Shown here piece by piece: positions 35,001-44,900 of a stretch of DNA of 64,000 nt; positions within the stretch are counted from its first letter, which is position 1, and every line of letters begins with the position of its first letter. Source of the DNA: Dimorphilus gyrociliatus (Eukaryota; Annelida; Polychaeta; Dinophilidae); the NCBI GenBank assembly GCA_904063045.1, contig CAJFCJ010000019.1, positions 3,168,684 to 3,232,683 of the forward strand. Reading direction: 5' to 3'. Under the pieces are notes generated by a model. The model was not told where the DNA came from and did not search any database. It saw nothing but the letters and a program-made list of their open reading frames with translations. The translations under genes and the position numbers were made by a program.

Positions 35001-38000
35001 TGGCAGCTTTTCAGCTCACTCATCAAACCCGTTCGGCGTCTACGGCTATGACCATTTAGCGTCTCCTCCTCCGGCCCATATGGGCATACCGCCCGTCCAT
35101 ATCGATCCAAAAACTGGTAAGTACAAGTAGTTAGTATTTTAGAATAGGGTAGCCGCTTGCCACCCTGAGGCTATTCCTAAACTTCAAAGGAATTCTGCAT
35201 TTTTTCCCCCTTTCCAGTCATCACCGTTAGCTGTCGTTTCATTTTTGGGTAACGATTAGTTTAATCTAGTTATACCGTTAGTAGAGACGCGTAAGCGTAC
35301 GTGGAGGGCGGTTCCTTCTGACGCCAAAGGCGGAGCCAACTGCAACGTCGGATGAAAGTATCGCGTCGCTTTGATGCAAACGCCATCTTACGCAGTTTGG
35401 CATGCGTTAGGTACAATGTTCAAAAAGTACAAACCTTTTGATGATGTAGACTTCTAACGTGGCTTGCCTCTGCTAGATAATAGGGCGCTGTGTGGCGTCG
35501 GCTTTCAAAAGCTCGACGCCTCGTACTTGCGCGTGTGTGCGTCACTTTGACTCGCGCTTGCCGTCGGAATGAGAAAAAAATTATAAAATGAACGAGCAGC
35601 AACAAAATGAATGGGACTCTTGTTGGAATGCAGCTGCCAGTGACTGTGTGTGGCAGCAGCAAGGTCCTAGCGCTATTAAAAAAAGTTTGCTTACTTAGAC
35701 TAGTTTTTAAAAAAAAGTCTTTGCAACAGGTTTACCAAGACCACCAATGTATGGTCTGCCTCCTCCACCCACCGGACATTTGAGTGCCCTCTACCCAGAA
35801 CTTTCCAGTTGGTGAGTTTCATACTGAGTTTCTTTAGTTCAGTTTTTAAAGAGTTTTTTTGCTGATTTTGCTGTTTTCTTTGCAGGCACTCCCCTCCCGG
35901 TTCACCGTTCAGTGCATCGTCATTACGTAATCCCTACCATACAACCCTAGCCAATAGTCCTCTGGCACGCTTTTCGCCTCCAGGCTTACTACCCCCACCA
36001 GGAATACACCCAAGTGTACATTCATCGCACCAAGGTCTGCTGAAATGCGAGAATGATGGAAGCAGGTATGTCGTAATATATTTTAAACGAAATGATAGAG
36101 ACAAACCGAGGAGGCGCTTTACGCTTTGCCGCGCAAGTAGGTCAGGACGTTGAAGATGAAAGCGTCGAATCGCTTTGATGTTGGCCGGCAGGCACTAATC
36201 GCGTTGTACGAGTTACGATGCAATATACTTAACACAAGGAGAGAAGAGATGACGACGATTTCTAATAGTAGTCCTAAAGAACGTACCGATGTTGAGAGTA
36301 TAAATTAAAACGTAACAATATAGTAGCTCTTACTGCCTCCTCCAGAATCGACGATAACGCGTCTAATATGAATTCTTGCCGGAAAAATCACATAAAGAAG
36401 CCGTTAAACGCGTTTATGTTGTTTATGAAAGAGATGAGACCAAAAGTGGTAGAGGAGTGCGCCTTAAGGGAATCAGCGTTAATCAACCAAATTTTGGGAC
36501 GAAGGGTGAGAATTTTTTGTTTCTTTTACAGGTTAAACGGTGACGCTGGTTCGTCAGGCACGTCAACCGCGAGCGAGGATCAAAAACCTAGGCGTCCATA
36601 TGTAAAAAAGCCGCTAAATGCGTTCATGTTGTTTATGAAAGAAATGAGACAGAAAGTAGTAGAAGAATGCACCCTGAAAGAATCTGCAGCGATAAATCAA
36701 ATACTCGGCCGTAAGGTAAAGCCATTGCGCGGACGATGTAATCTTGCTGGCTGAGTTTTTCTCGTCTATGTTGGTGCGAACGTAGACATCATCGCCTTAT
36801 CAAATTTTTTATATAAAATATGTAGTTAGCATCAGCAGACCCTTGCTCATTCTACTGTATTTTTGACGGTTTTACTGATATAATCGTTTGACCTTTTTCC
36901 TCATTCAAATAACAGTGGCACGCATTAGATCGAGCTGAACAGGCTAAATATTATGACATGGCAAGAAAAGAAAAAGAACTTCACATGCAGCTTTATCCAG
37001 GATGGTCAGCTAGAGACAATTATGCTACTCATACAAAGAAGAAGAAGCGTAAACGAGCCTCAGAGGGTCAATCAGCAGGCAATCAGAGTATCAACAGCGA
37101 TTGTGAGTTTTTTTCTACTGAAAACTGTATCTTAAACGCGTTGAATCACTCTTCAGACGGCAACAGTCAAGCGAAGAAATGCAGAGCCCGTTTTGGCGTT
37201 GAACAACAGAGTCAGTGGTGCAAGCCGTGCAGGTATAGTTCTTTCACGATATTGAAGCTTCTTAATTGTGTATCAATTTGAACGCACTTTTTAAACAATC
37301 TTTATAATTATCAATTAAACTCTGATATTAATAACTGTGGACGCTTATTTCATGGAAGTGACTGGAACAGGTCAGATGCTGCTTCACCCGTGTGTGCTGG
37401 TTCATTATTACAGAATAGTTGTGGTGGTCTTGAACAACCCATCACCTCTTTACATCCTTCGAACGCTGCTCAGGTTGCCGATGCGTGACGCTGCAGGTGA
37501 CGCCGATAAAGCATGCGTCGTTTTTTGTTGTGACGCCACAGCTGTCCTCGTTGTGTACCGGTGGGTTCACCACCGTTCAAGTGAAGGATAGTGTATCGTC
37601 ACGAATTGGAGCATGAGACAGCACTGAAATGCATTTTTTCTTGTTGTTAATTTTGTTAGTTAATTGACGCTGCTTGTTAGATGCAGCAGCACTGCGGTTG
37701 GGTGTTACTAAACTGAATATTTGGTATTTCATACCGCAGTGCTGTCTCAAAAATATTAAGGCTAATTGTAATTGTGATAAATTTAGGAGATAAGTTTTTC
37801 GCTTTTTGCCGAGGAAAGCATGAAGCCGTCTGCATGATCAATTACTGACTTTTATATCGAGTTTTAACCGTCTGTTCTTTATTATACAGGAGGAAGAAGA
37901 AATGCATTAGATTCTTAACGGGCGATGAAGAAGTAGGTGGAAGTGATCTGGATAGTGACGCCTGTGATGAGTTAAGCGTCGCTTCACCTTCATCAAGTGA

Positions 38001-38112
38001 GGCTCCAGCCAGTCCTCGACCTTCAGTAGACGGGGAACATCCTCTGGCATTAACATCGAAAACTCCAGGCCCATCACTCACTCCTACTCGTCAACCGCTT
38101 CTAGCCACATGA
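32085..38112 (+). CDS. TCF: TCF/LEF Wnt-effector transcription factor with alternative HMG exons
   Basis: TCF/LEF binds DNA by an HMG box and recruits beta-catenin. Exons: 32085-32222, 32282-32342, 33121-33215, 34990-35116, 35730-35811, 35886-36065, then either 36346-36505 (7a) or 36532-36715 (7b), then 36916-37102, 37157-37232 and 37890-38112. Form 7a gives 442 residues and 7b gives 450. The N-terminus ([20 protein letters not shown]) is the beta-catenin-binding domain. The central region has [17 protein letters not shown]. The HMG box continues in exon 8 ([20 protein letters not shown]) with a KKKKRKR tail, and a C-clamp follows ([20 protein letters not shown] then RKKKCIRF), split by intron 9. 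Phase closes in both forms. The introns hold nine exact TCF sites. Confidence 0.96.
33216..34989 (+). other. TCF intron 3, enhancer-like
   Basis: A 1774-nt intron that is GC-richer than most noncoding DNA here, except for a TA tract (33921-33962). It contains six of the TCF sites, many GACGCC words, a CTCF-like AGCAGATGGCGCCAG (34166-34180) and a repeated 12-mer CGACGGCATCTC (34768-34779 and 34842-34853). An open frame at 34327 ends near a GTAAGA donor, but it is not conserved TCF sequence. Confidence 0.5.
33921..33962. repeat. TA microsatellite
   Basis: TA tract inside TCF intron 3. Confidence 0.75.
36346..36505 (+). other. TCF: TCF alternative HMG exon 7a
   Basis: Begins after CCTCCTCCAG, enters in phase 2 and exits in phase 0. 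It encodes a short linker ([15 protein letters not shown]) and then [19 protein letters not shown], followed by [20 protein letters not shown]. It joins exon 8 (WHALDRAEQ) in frame. HIKKP and GRR agree with the usual TCF/LEF sequence, while CALRESALI differs from the usual CTLKESAAI. Confidence 0.88.
36532..36715 (+). other. TCF: TCF alternative HMG exon 7b
   Basis: Begins after TTTCTTTTACAG with the same entry phase (2) and exit phase (0) as 7a. It encodes a longer Gly/Ser/Thr linker, then [20 protein letters not shown] and [18 protein letters not shown], ending LGRK. It is the clear tandem duplicate of 7a. The gap from the 7a donor to the 7b acceptor is 26 nt (36506-36531), too short for normal splicing. 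Confidence 0.9.
37233..37889 (+). other. TCF intron 9, splitting the C-clamp
   Basis: A 657-nt intron between the two halves of the C-clamp. It carries a hairpin and a competing inverted repeat (37615-37748). The open frame near 37337 shows no conserved sequence. Confidence 0.6.
37615..37748 (+). ncRNA. Candidate hairpin with competing pairings in TCF intron 9
   Basis: CAGCACTGCGGT (37687-37698) is the exact reverse complement of ACCGCAGTGCTG (37733-37744); further imperfect pairs extend the stem toward a loop near 37712-37718, giving a microRNA-sized hairpin. The same 3' arm also pairs with an upstream copy: GAGACAGCACTG (37615-37626) against CAGTGCTGTCTC (37737-37748), 12 of 12. The two folds exclude each other. 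It could be an intronic microRNA precursor or a splicing switch for the C-clamp; no expression evidence is available here. Confidence 0.35.
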
Positions 38113-39190
38113 ACATAGTGCCATGGCATTATATATACATATTTATGTGTACATCTGAAATATGCGTTCGTAAATTCTGAGAGTAGGATTCAACTAGCCT
38201 CAGCCAATATGCTATATCTTAATTTGAATACATCTTGAAAGAGATCTAATGCGTTTTTGTCTCTCAGAATTTGCAGTGCATACGTCAACGCTACAAACAC
38301 TGTTGGTCGTCAATATTGTACATTTTTTCTATGTTATTTATTTTTAATTTAGTACAAAAAATCAGAAATAATTGTCACCATCATAACTTATGTTATTTTA
38401 CCTGTATATATCACATAAATACCATCTTACATCAAAAATTACTATATTTATTCGTATATTCCAATTCTTGTTCTTTTTAAAATTTGGTTTATGGACGTGT
38501 CGCAAAAAAAACAAAGCAATTTCATTTTTTAAGCAATATACATGTTACTAAAGAATCGTTACTAGTCAGTTTGTCAATGATAAAAATCATGTAAAAGGAT
38601 AAATACAACCGTTTGTTTCATGTATACAATATTTGTTATAAATTGGCACGTCAATTTGCTCAAGGAATGTGCCCAATTGTGCTTCATTCCATTTTGGAGC
38701 AAATTTAAGTGGTATTGTTCCAAAATGTCGTATATTTTAACCCTAGGCCAAATTGTAATGTTTTTATTGATACTGTATGTAAATTACCATTCAAAAAAAA
38801 TAAAATAAAAAAGTGAATAATTTTTTAGATCATGATAAACCACATCCTACTTATTAGGCCATGTGCATCAAAGACACTCATTGCGCGGACATTTAACATC
38901 CAGCGTTAAGTATATGCCTGTCTTGAAAGTCTGCGACGTAGACGAAGTAAAAATTTGAAGTACTTAGTCCGTTCGACCGATTCTCAATAATTAGCGATTG
39001 ATTACTATTATTGACTTGGTCTCTTTTCTGATAACTTGAACATATTTAGTGATAGCTTGGCATGTTTTGCAAGGTATAAGGTTTGATAATTATTCAAAAT
39101 ATTTTTCCGCTCCAACAAATTATACTTCATGTATGAAGTATATAAAGATAAATATTTCGAGTATGCTTTATATCATTTCTAGTAGATCAT

Positions 39191-39255
39191 ATAAGTATAT
39201 GTATATATCAAATATATATAGATATATACTAATATATATATATATATATATATAT
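39191..39255. repeat. TA microsatellite
   Basis: Long TA tract with a few ATAG and ACTA interruptions. Confidence 0.8.
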
Positions 39256-40911
39256 CACATATTGTATACATATACGAGACGCTTTGCAGGAAACAGCAAA
39301 CATCAATGTTGTATCCGAACATCTATTTTAAATACCTTTCATCAGCTTGCTTTATACGACCCTACATAAACGTTTGATCTGTCTTGCACCATTATAGTTT
39401 TGTGCAGTCTACAATTTATAAGATTACTAAAATCCTAATAATAATATGGCCTAAATAAATATTATTTTCAGATTCAATATCAAAAATATATTATTTTCGA
39501 AAATGAAAATTAATAGCTGAAAAGTTAATTTAAAGATTTTAAAGAAAGAAAATGTCAGTTATTTTTATTCTCAGACTTCCAAGTGACAAATATTGTATAC
39601 AAATTGTATTGCTTGCAAAGGAGAAAAATGAAAAGTTTCCTTTCGATATATTTAAAAGTTATCTTTTCGATAGATCACGATTCAATGAGAGACGGTTTGT
39701 AATTAAGCTGCTGCTCATTAGTGAGTGACAGATTATTTGCAAGGTTGCCTTCAGCATCATAATAACGAAAAGAGCACGTGCAGCATTAGCTGATATACAT
39801 ATGAAAATGAAGGTAATATCGTCTGAATCGTTGATATTTTTTTGAGATAAGCTAGCAGTTCCTGTTCATGATACAATTTTTTTGTAATGAAAAGTTTTGT
39901 TTCGTGATTAAAATCATATTCAGTGACTAAATGCAGTAGACGTCTATATTCGGAAAACTTCCTAGAGAAGTTTTTTTTATAAATTTCCATCATATTATTT
40001 CACATTCATTCAATGAAAGCAGCCAAGTTCTCTATAACTTTATACCTGCTCCTCGTAAGTATATGTGTCTACGCATATTTTGTTTGTTTTCATCAATATA
40101 ATAGAAAAAACTAAAAGCTTTGTCCTATTCGTTTCTCACGCAGACGACGCGATATTTCCGGTTGTGTCTTTTTTCGCACCATGGGCGTCTAACGGTCGTA
40201 GCTTGTTATAGGAGCATGCAACCTTTGTTAAACGCAAGAAAGACTTCATTTGCTAAGGTGAACTTATTCATACAGTATATTATACCTGCAATGCATTACT
40301 CAAATTGAGCATATTTCTTTTTAAAACTATATTCACTTTCTCTATGCGACATATATGGGGATCTTTATCCTAATATAGGCTATTCTGTATCCAAAATGTC
40401 ATAATTATTATCTTTTATATAGACTATTAATAAACTTTCACACATCGCATTTAAGAGCAATCTAAAAAAGTGGCAATAGTAATGATAATCAAAAGCTGAT
40501 AGTAGACCTTGACTCCTAAAATATCAACGCCTAATGTTAAAATAAAAAGAGAAATAATGTAAATTCCTCTTCCTGATACCCTTTTAACTTACAGTCAAAT
40601 TTTTAAGCATACTTAAACTCACATCAATGGAATTGTACATGTTTTTTTTATATATATTAGGTTAAACACATTTCATTGAGTGTTTATTTTTTTACTCCAT
40701 CTTGGATATTTTTACTTAGCCTTTTTTATTTTTGAATTATTTTAAGATAGTAAAACAATTAGATTTTAATTACAGTTTCTCGTCGAAGGTGAGTAGTAAT
40801 AATTTGGAAAGAGATTTAACCTTTTTCTTATTCAAGAGAAGGAGGAAACGATAGAGACTTGTGATTGATTGAAGAAAACTCATTTTCATAAAATTTTAAA
40901 ATAAATATCAC

Positions 40912-40923
40912 CCACCAGATGGC
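40912..40923 (+). promoter_or_regulatory. CTCF-like site upstream of KAT6
   Basis: CCACCAGATGGC, an exact match to the CTCF core CCACNAGRTGGC, in the TCF-KAT6 intergenic DNA. Confidence 0.45.
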
Positions 40924-41040
40924 AACACATTATTCGCATTTTTTAATTTTGTTATAAATTATTCCATACTGTAACCGCAATTATTGTGGGAATGAAAATT
41001 ATTATATAGTACTGATCTTTAGATCGATATTATTGATGTG

Positions 41041-41146
41041 TATAAATACATAAATACATACACATATATATATATATATACATATAGATATATATATATA
41101 TAAATTTATATATACTGTATATATATAAATACAGTATATATATATG
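41041..41146. repeat. TA microsatellite
   Basis: TA tract with ACTGTATATA-type interruptions. Confidence 0.8.
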
Positions 41147-41363
41147 ACATATCATTAAAAATATATATTTATGTTTTGGCACGACATTCGAATCAGATGC
41201 TTAAACTCTTTGAAAATACAAACTAGATAATTTTAATGAAACATGAGAAATCACTATTAAATAATGTCTTAATCACATATATTGTTATTTTTTATTAATA
41301 AGGGTAGCGGATTTCTGACATGCGCTCTTTCGACTTCCGTTTCTCGCGAAATTGAAAAACAGG

Positions 41364-41381
41364 CGCCATATTAAAATGGCG
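41364..41381. promoter_or_regulatory. YY1-like palindrome at KAT6 promoter
   Basis: CGCCATATTAAAATGGCG is an inverted pair of CGCCAT/ATGGCG words, each like a YY1 core (AANATGGCG). A further CGCCATCTTG lies near 41749-41758. Both precede the KAT6 start codon and may mark transcription starts. Confidence 0.4.
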
Positions 41382-41959
41382 ACGGTTAGTGAATCTGATA
41401 AATAAAAATGATTGGATTTATCGGATATTTGTTATAGTTGAACGAAGTATAAAATTGCTAATAGTAGAGGTTAACCTTCATTAAAGAGAATCGATTTCCT
41501 CTTTGAATCGCCGCTTCGATTGAGGTTAGTATGATATCGTATTTGCGTGCATGTTGCGGTTTTGACGACTTTAATGGGGATATTTGGCACGGATAGCACG
41601 CAAAAGAGATAAGCTTTTTTGATAATTTGGGCGACTGTTTACTTAATATTTTACTTTAAGAAATATTTGAAATAAAAAACACATTTTATCAACTTGATAT
41701 TAGTGAGTGAGTGTTTTTAACTTCTCGCTTTCCATTGACGATTACCTGCGCCATCTTGTAAAATTGTGTTAAACGGTTGCGTATCGATTTCGTCCTTAGA
41801 ATTGATACATATGTATATCTGATCGTCGTAGTAAATGAATAATCATTCTCTTGTTTTATATTTCATGTTTAGTCATATTCGTTTAGTAATGGTTCCCAAA
41901 ATTAATCATAACAGGTGATTGCTCAATGATTCGTCGATATTGGATAAAGTTTGTTCGTC

Positions 41960-44900
41960 ATGGTGAAGGATATTATGCCTGAGGTGAAAGCAAATCCGTC
42001 CCAGATTCTCCTGGATGCTGTTAGGAAGATTCGGGGTCAGAAACAACGACCGAACTTTGATCGCCTTTCTCATGCTGTTCGATTACAAAAGTGGTCAACA
42101 GAGGTTCTAACAGAGTATATTAACAAAGCTGTTGAAGATGGAATTATCCTGAGAATGTATGATAACAAGGGTCTTATGACGTATAAAGATCCTCAAACCG
42201 TTTCTAAACTCAAAACCAGGGATTTGCATGTAGGAGCCGCTTCGGATTTAACTAAAGTTTTAATCAGAACTTTGAAAGAATTGGGCGATCCTGCAGACAT
42301 AGATCAGGTTGAAAAACATATTAGAACTGGCTATCATTTGACTATGGCGTTCAAAGCTGATTTGCGTCAGTCAATTGAAAGCGCCTTGGATAAAGGTGTA
42401 AAATCGTCTAAGTTTCTGTATAAAGATGGAAAATACTCTCCAATAGATGATCACGATAAAGCAGTTGCAGATATGGCATCTTTCAATCAGACGGTGAGTC
42501 ATGACTTTCTTATTGCAAACTTATAATAATTTTATTAAATCAGGGAGCGGCACCAGCTAAAACTACTTGCACTACCTGTTTAACCGGTTCAGGAAAAGAA
42601 CAAGCTCTGTTATCATGCTTTGATTGTGGTGAAAGCTGGCATCCCAGTTGCTTGCGAATTGGTGCTGATTTGGCTAAAAAAATCAAAACAATGAGATGGC
42701 AGTGTCGACAATGTAAAACATGTTCAGCTTGTGGAAAACGTTGTGATAGTAACTTAAAAGTTTCGGAGAACACTGAAAACCCCAAAATTGTACTCTGTCT
42801 ACAGTGCGATCGGGGATTTCATGCTGAATGTTCGAAGAAAAGTAAGGATGAGAATTGGATTTGTCCTTTATGTTTATCGGCACCAAAACTTAAAGCAAGA
42901 AAACGTAAAAGATCAAATAGTGAGAAAAGGACAAGAACCAGTTCTGGAGATTTTAACGGACAGGCCTCGAAACGCTCATTAAAAGATAAATACCCAACTT
43001 TACATTCTTATACCACAAAAACTGATAAATCTCCAGGAACTCTTCAAAATTTTCCGTCTTCAGTCTTGAGTAGCAGTGAATCAAAAGCTACCGGCGACAA
43101 TCATACAAAAAATTTATTCGATGGTTTATCAAATTTTTTTACGCCTAGTGGAAGCAGACGGATGTCTAATAGTTGTCCTCGAGCACCAGTTGAAGGGAAT
43201 AATACCCGTAATAATAATGAAAATGAGACAGTTGTGAAGGAACCAACTGATCGTTACAAAAAGTTAAAAAGTGTAAGAAAGATGAATAGTCACACAGAAT
43301 TTAGAAATAGTGTATTGAAAAAGTTTAAGAGGAAATCTGAAAATCGTCAGAGTTTAAAAAACAGAACTAACAAATTACTAGAAAGAGTAAAGCAGGCAGA
43401 GGCGAAACTAACTCCTAGCACGTCTGGGTCAGATACAGACACGGATGTACTATCTATTAGAAGTAGTAGTCCCTTGATTATTGCCCAAAATGTCACACCC
43501 CATGTTAGTGCCCAAGATGTGGAACTTTTTCAACAAGCTCGTGAGAAGGCTCTGGAGAGTTTAGCAACTTGCATTGAAAACCCATTAACAGCTGATCGAT
43601 TTCCTGCTGCTATAGCTTTTGGCCGCTACCACATTGACACATGGTATTCATCTCCTTATCCCGAAGAGTATGCAAAGTTGGCTCGGTTGTACATTTGTGA
43701 ATTTTGTCTGAAGTATATGAAAAGTGAGAAAATGATTGAAAGGCATAGAAGCAAATGCTGTCTTTGGTCTCCACCAGCCAATCAAATCTGGCGTTCGGCT
43801 GATTTGTCGATGTGGGAGGTAGACGGCAGTAAACAGCGTATCTACTGTCAAAATTTATGTCTGTTAGCTAAATTGTTTCTAGATCACAAAACCTTATATT
43901 TTGATGTTGAACCATTTGTATTTTACGTTTTGACGAAAAGAGATCTTCATGGTGACCATTTGGTTGGCTATTTCAGTAAAGAAAAACATTCTTCGCAAAA
44001 ATATAATTTATCATGCATTATGGTTATGCCTCAGCACCAACGCAAAGGATTTGGCAGGTTTTTAATTGAATTCTCATATTTACTATCTCGAAAGGAAGGA
44101 AGAACTGGAACACCTGAAAAGCCTCTGTCTGATCTTGGAAGAGTATCTTATGAAGCGTATTGGAAAAACGTGATACTATTGTTTTTACACGAGCGCCGAA
44201 AGCAACGATTAATCCAAACAATCTCAATAGAGGATATTAGTAGGTACACAGGAATGTGTCCACATGATATTGTACACACTCTTAACCGAATTGGTTTTTT
44301 GAAAATCTCGGATCGTCGCGTTTCTCTTTCTGTTGATTGGTCGATTGTAAGTGATCAAGTAGAGAAGGATAAGTCGAACTTAACGAGGATTTCATTGGAT
44401 GAAGAAAAATTAAAATGGAGTCCTCCAACGTCAAGCCCCGGTGAAGATAAAGATCTGACAGAAATTCAGGTATTAAATCTTCTAGTTAGCAATATAGGTC
44501 CTTTTTATTGTTGTATTTTATTTAATTTTCCTTGCACAATTTTCTATTTTCACTTTTCGTAATATGGTTTTGAGTGTTTCGTTGAACCCTTCTACAGTTT
44601 GACGATGACAGTGAAGCTAGAGGCAGTCCTGAATTAAAGAAACAAAATTATAAAGGAAAAAACCACGTTGGAAAGAATCGCAAATGTTCTAACATTTTAT
44701 CGGAAAATCCACCTTTAACACCACCTAGCGAACATGAAAATGTTTGTCCAAAAAATAATCAGGTATTAAAATATCATATTTTTATTTTATTTATTTCTCA
44801 GTTTGTAGTTTTCCCAACCTTTTGATGTCTTAAAATTTTTTCTTAATAAATCGATTTAAATTGTGTGTATTATTATACAGAAGCCTAAATCAAAGCTCAG

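Larger units (their letters stand above)
32588..36181. promoter_or_regulatory. Cluster of nine exact TCF sites within TCF introns
   Basis: Exact CTTTGATGT / ACATCAAAG words occur at 32588, 32772, 33443, 34415, 34434, 34595, 34809, 34858 and 36173 (start positions). A near match CTTTGATGC is at 35369. Two copies at 34415 and 34434 sit 19 bp apart. GCCG-type words, like C-clamp helper sites, are close to most of them. By chance a given 9-mer on both strands is expected about 0.03 times in 3.6 kb. Confidence 0.75.
38113..41959. other. TCF 3' region, intergenic DNA and KAT6 5' region
   Basis: AT-rich. The TCF transcript probably ends near AATAAA-type words at about 38798-38810. Two TA microsatellites occur (39191-39255 and 41041-41146). 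A CTCF-like CCACCAGATGGC lies at 40912-40923. The KAT6 promoter appears to begin near 41330, with YY1-like palindromic words at 41364-41381. A 3' splice-like TCATAACAG near 41912 may mark an untranslated leader exon. No other coding sequence is seen. Confidence 0.45.

Noticed and set aside
37337-37591. Plus-strand frame in TCF intron 9
   Set aside because: It begins at a non-ATG codon and shows no similarity to TCF tails; the C-clamp exons on either side join in phase without it.
39191-41146. TA-repeat palindromes as microRNA hairpins
   Set aside because: Self-complementarity is automatic in TA microsatellites; there is no distinct arm sequence.
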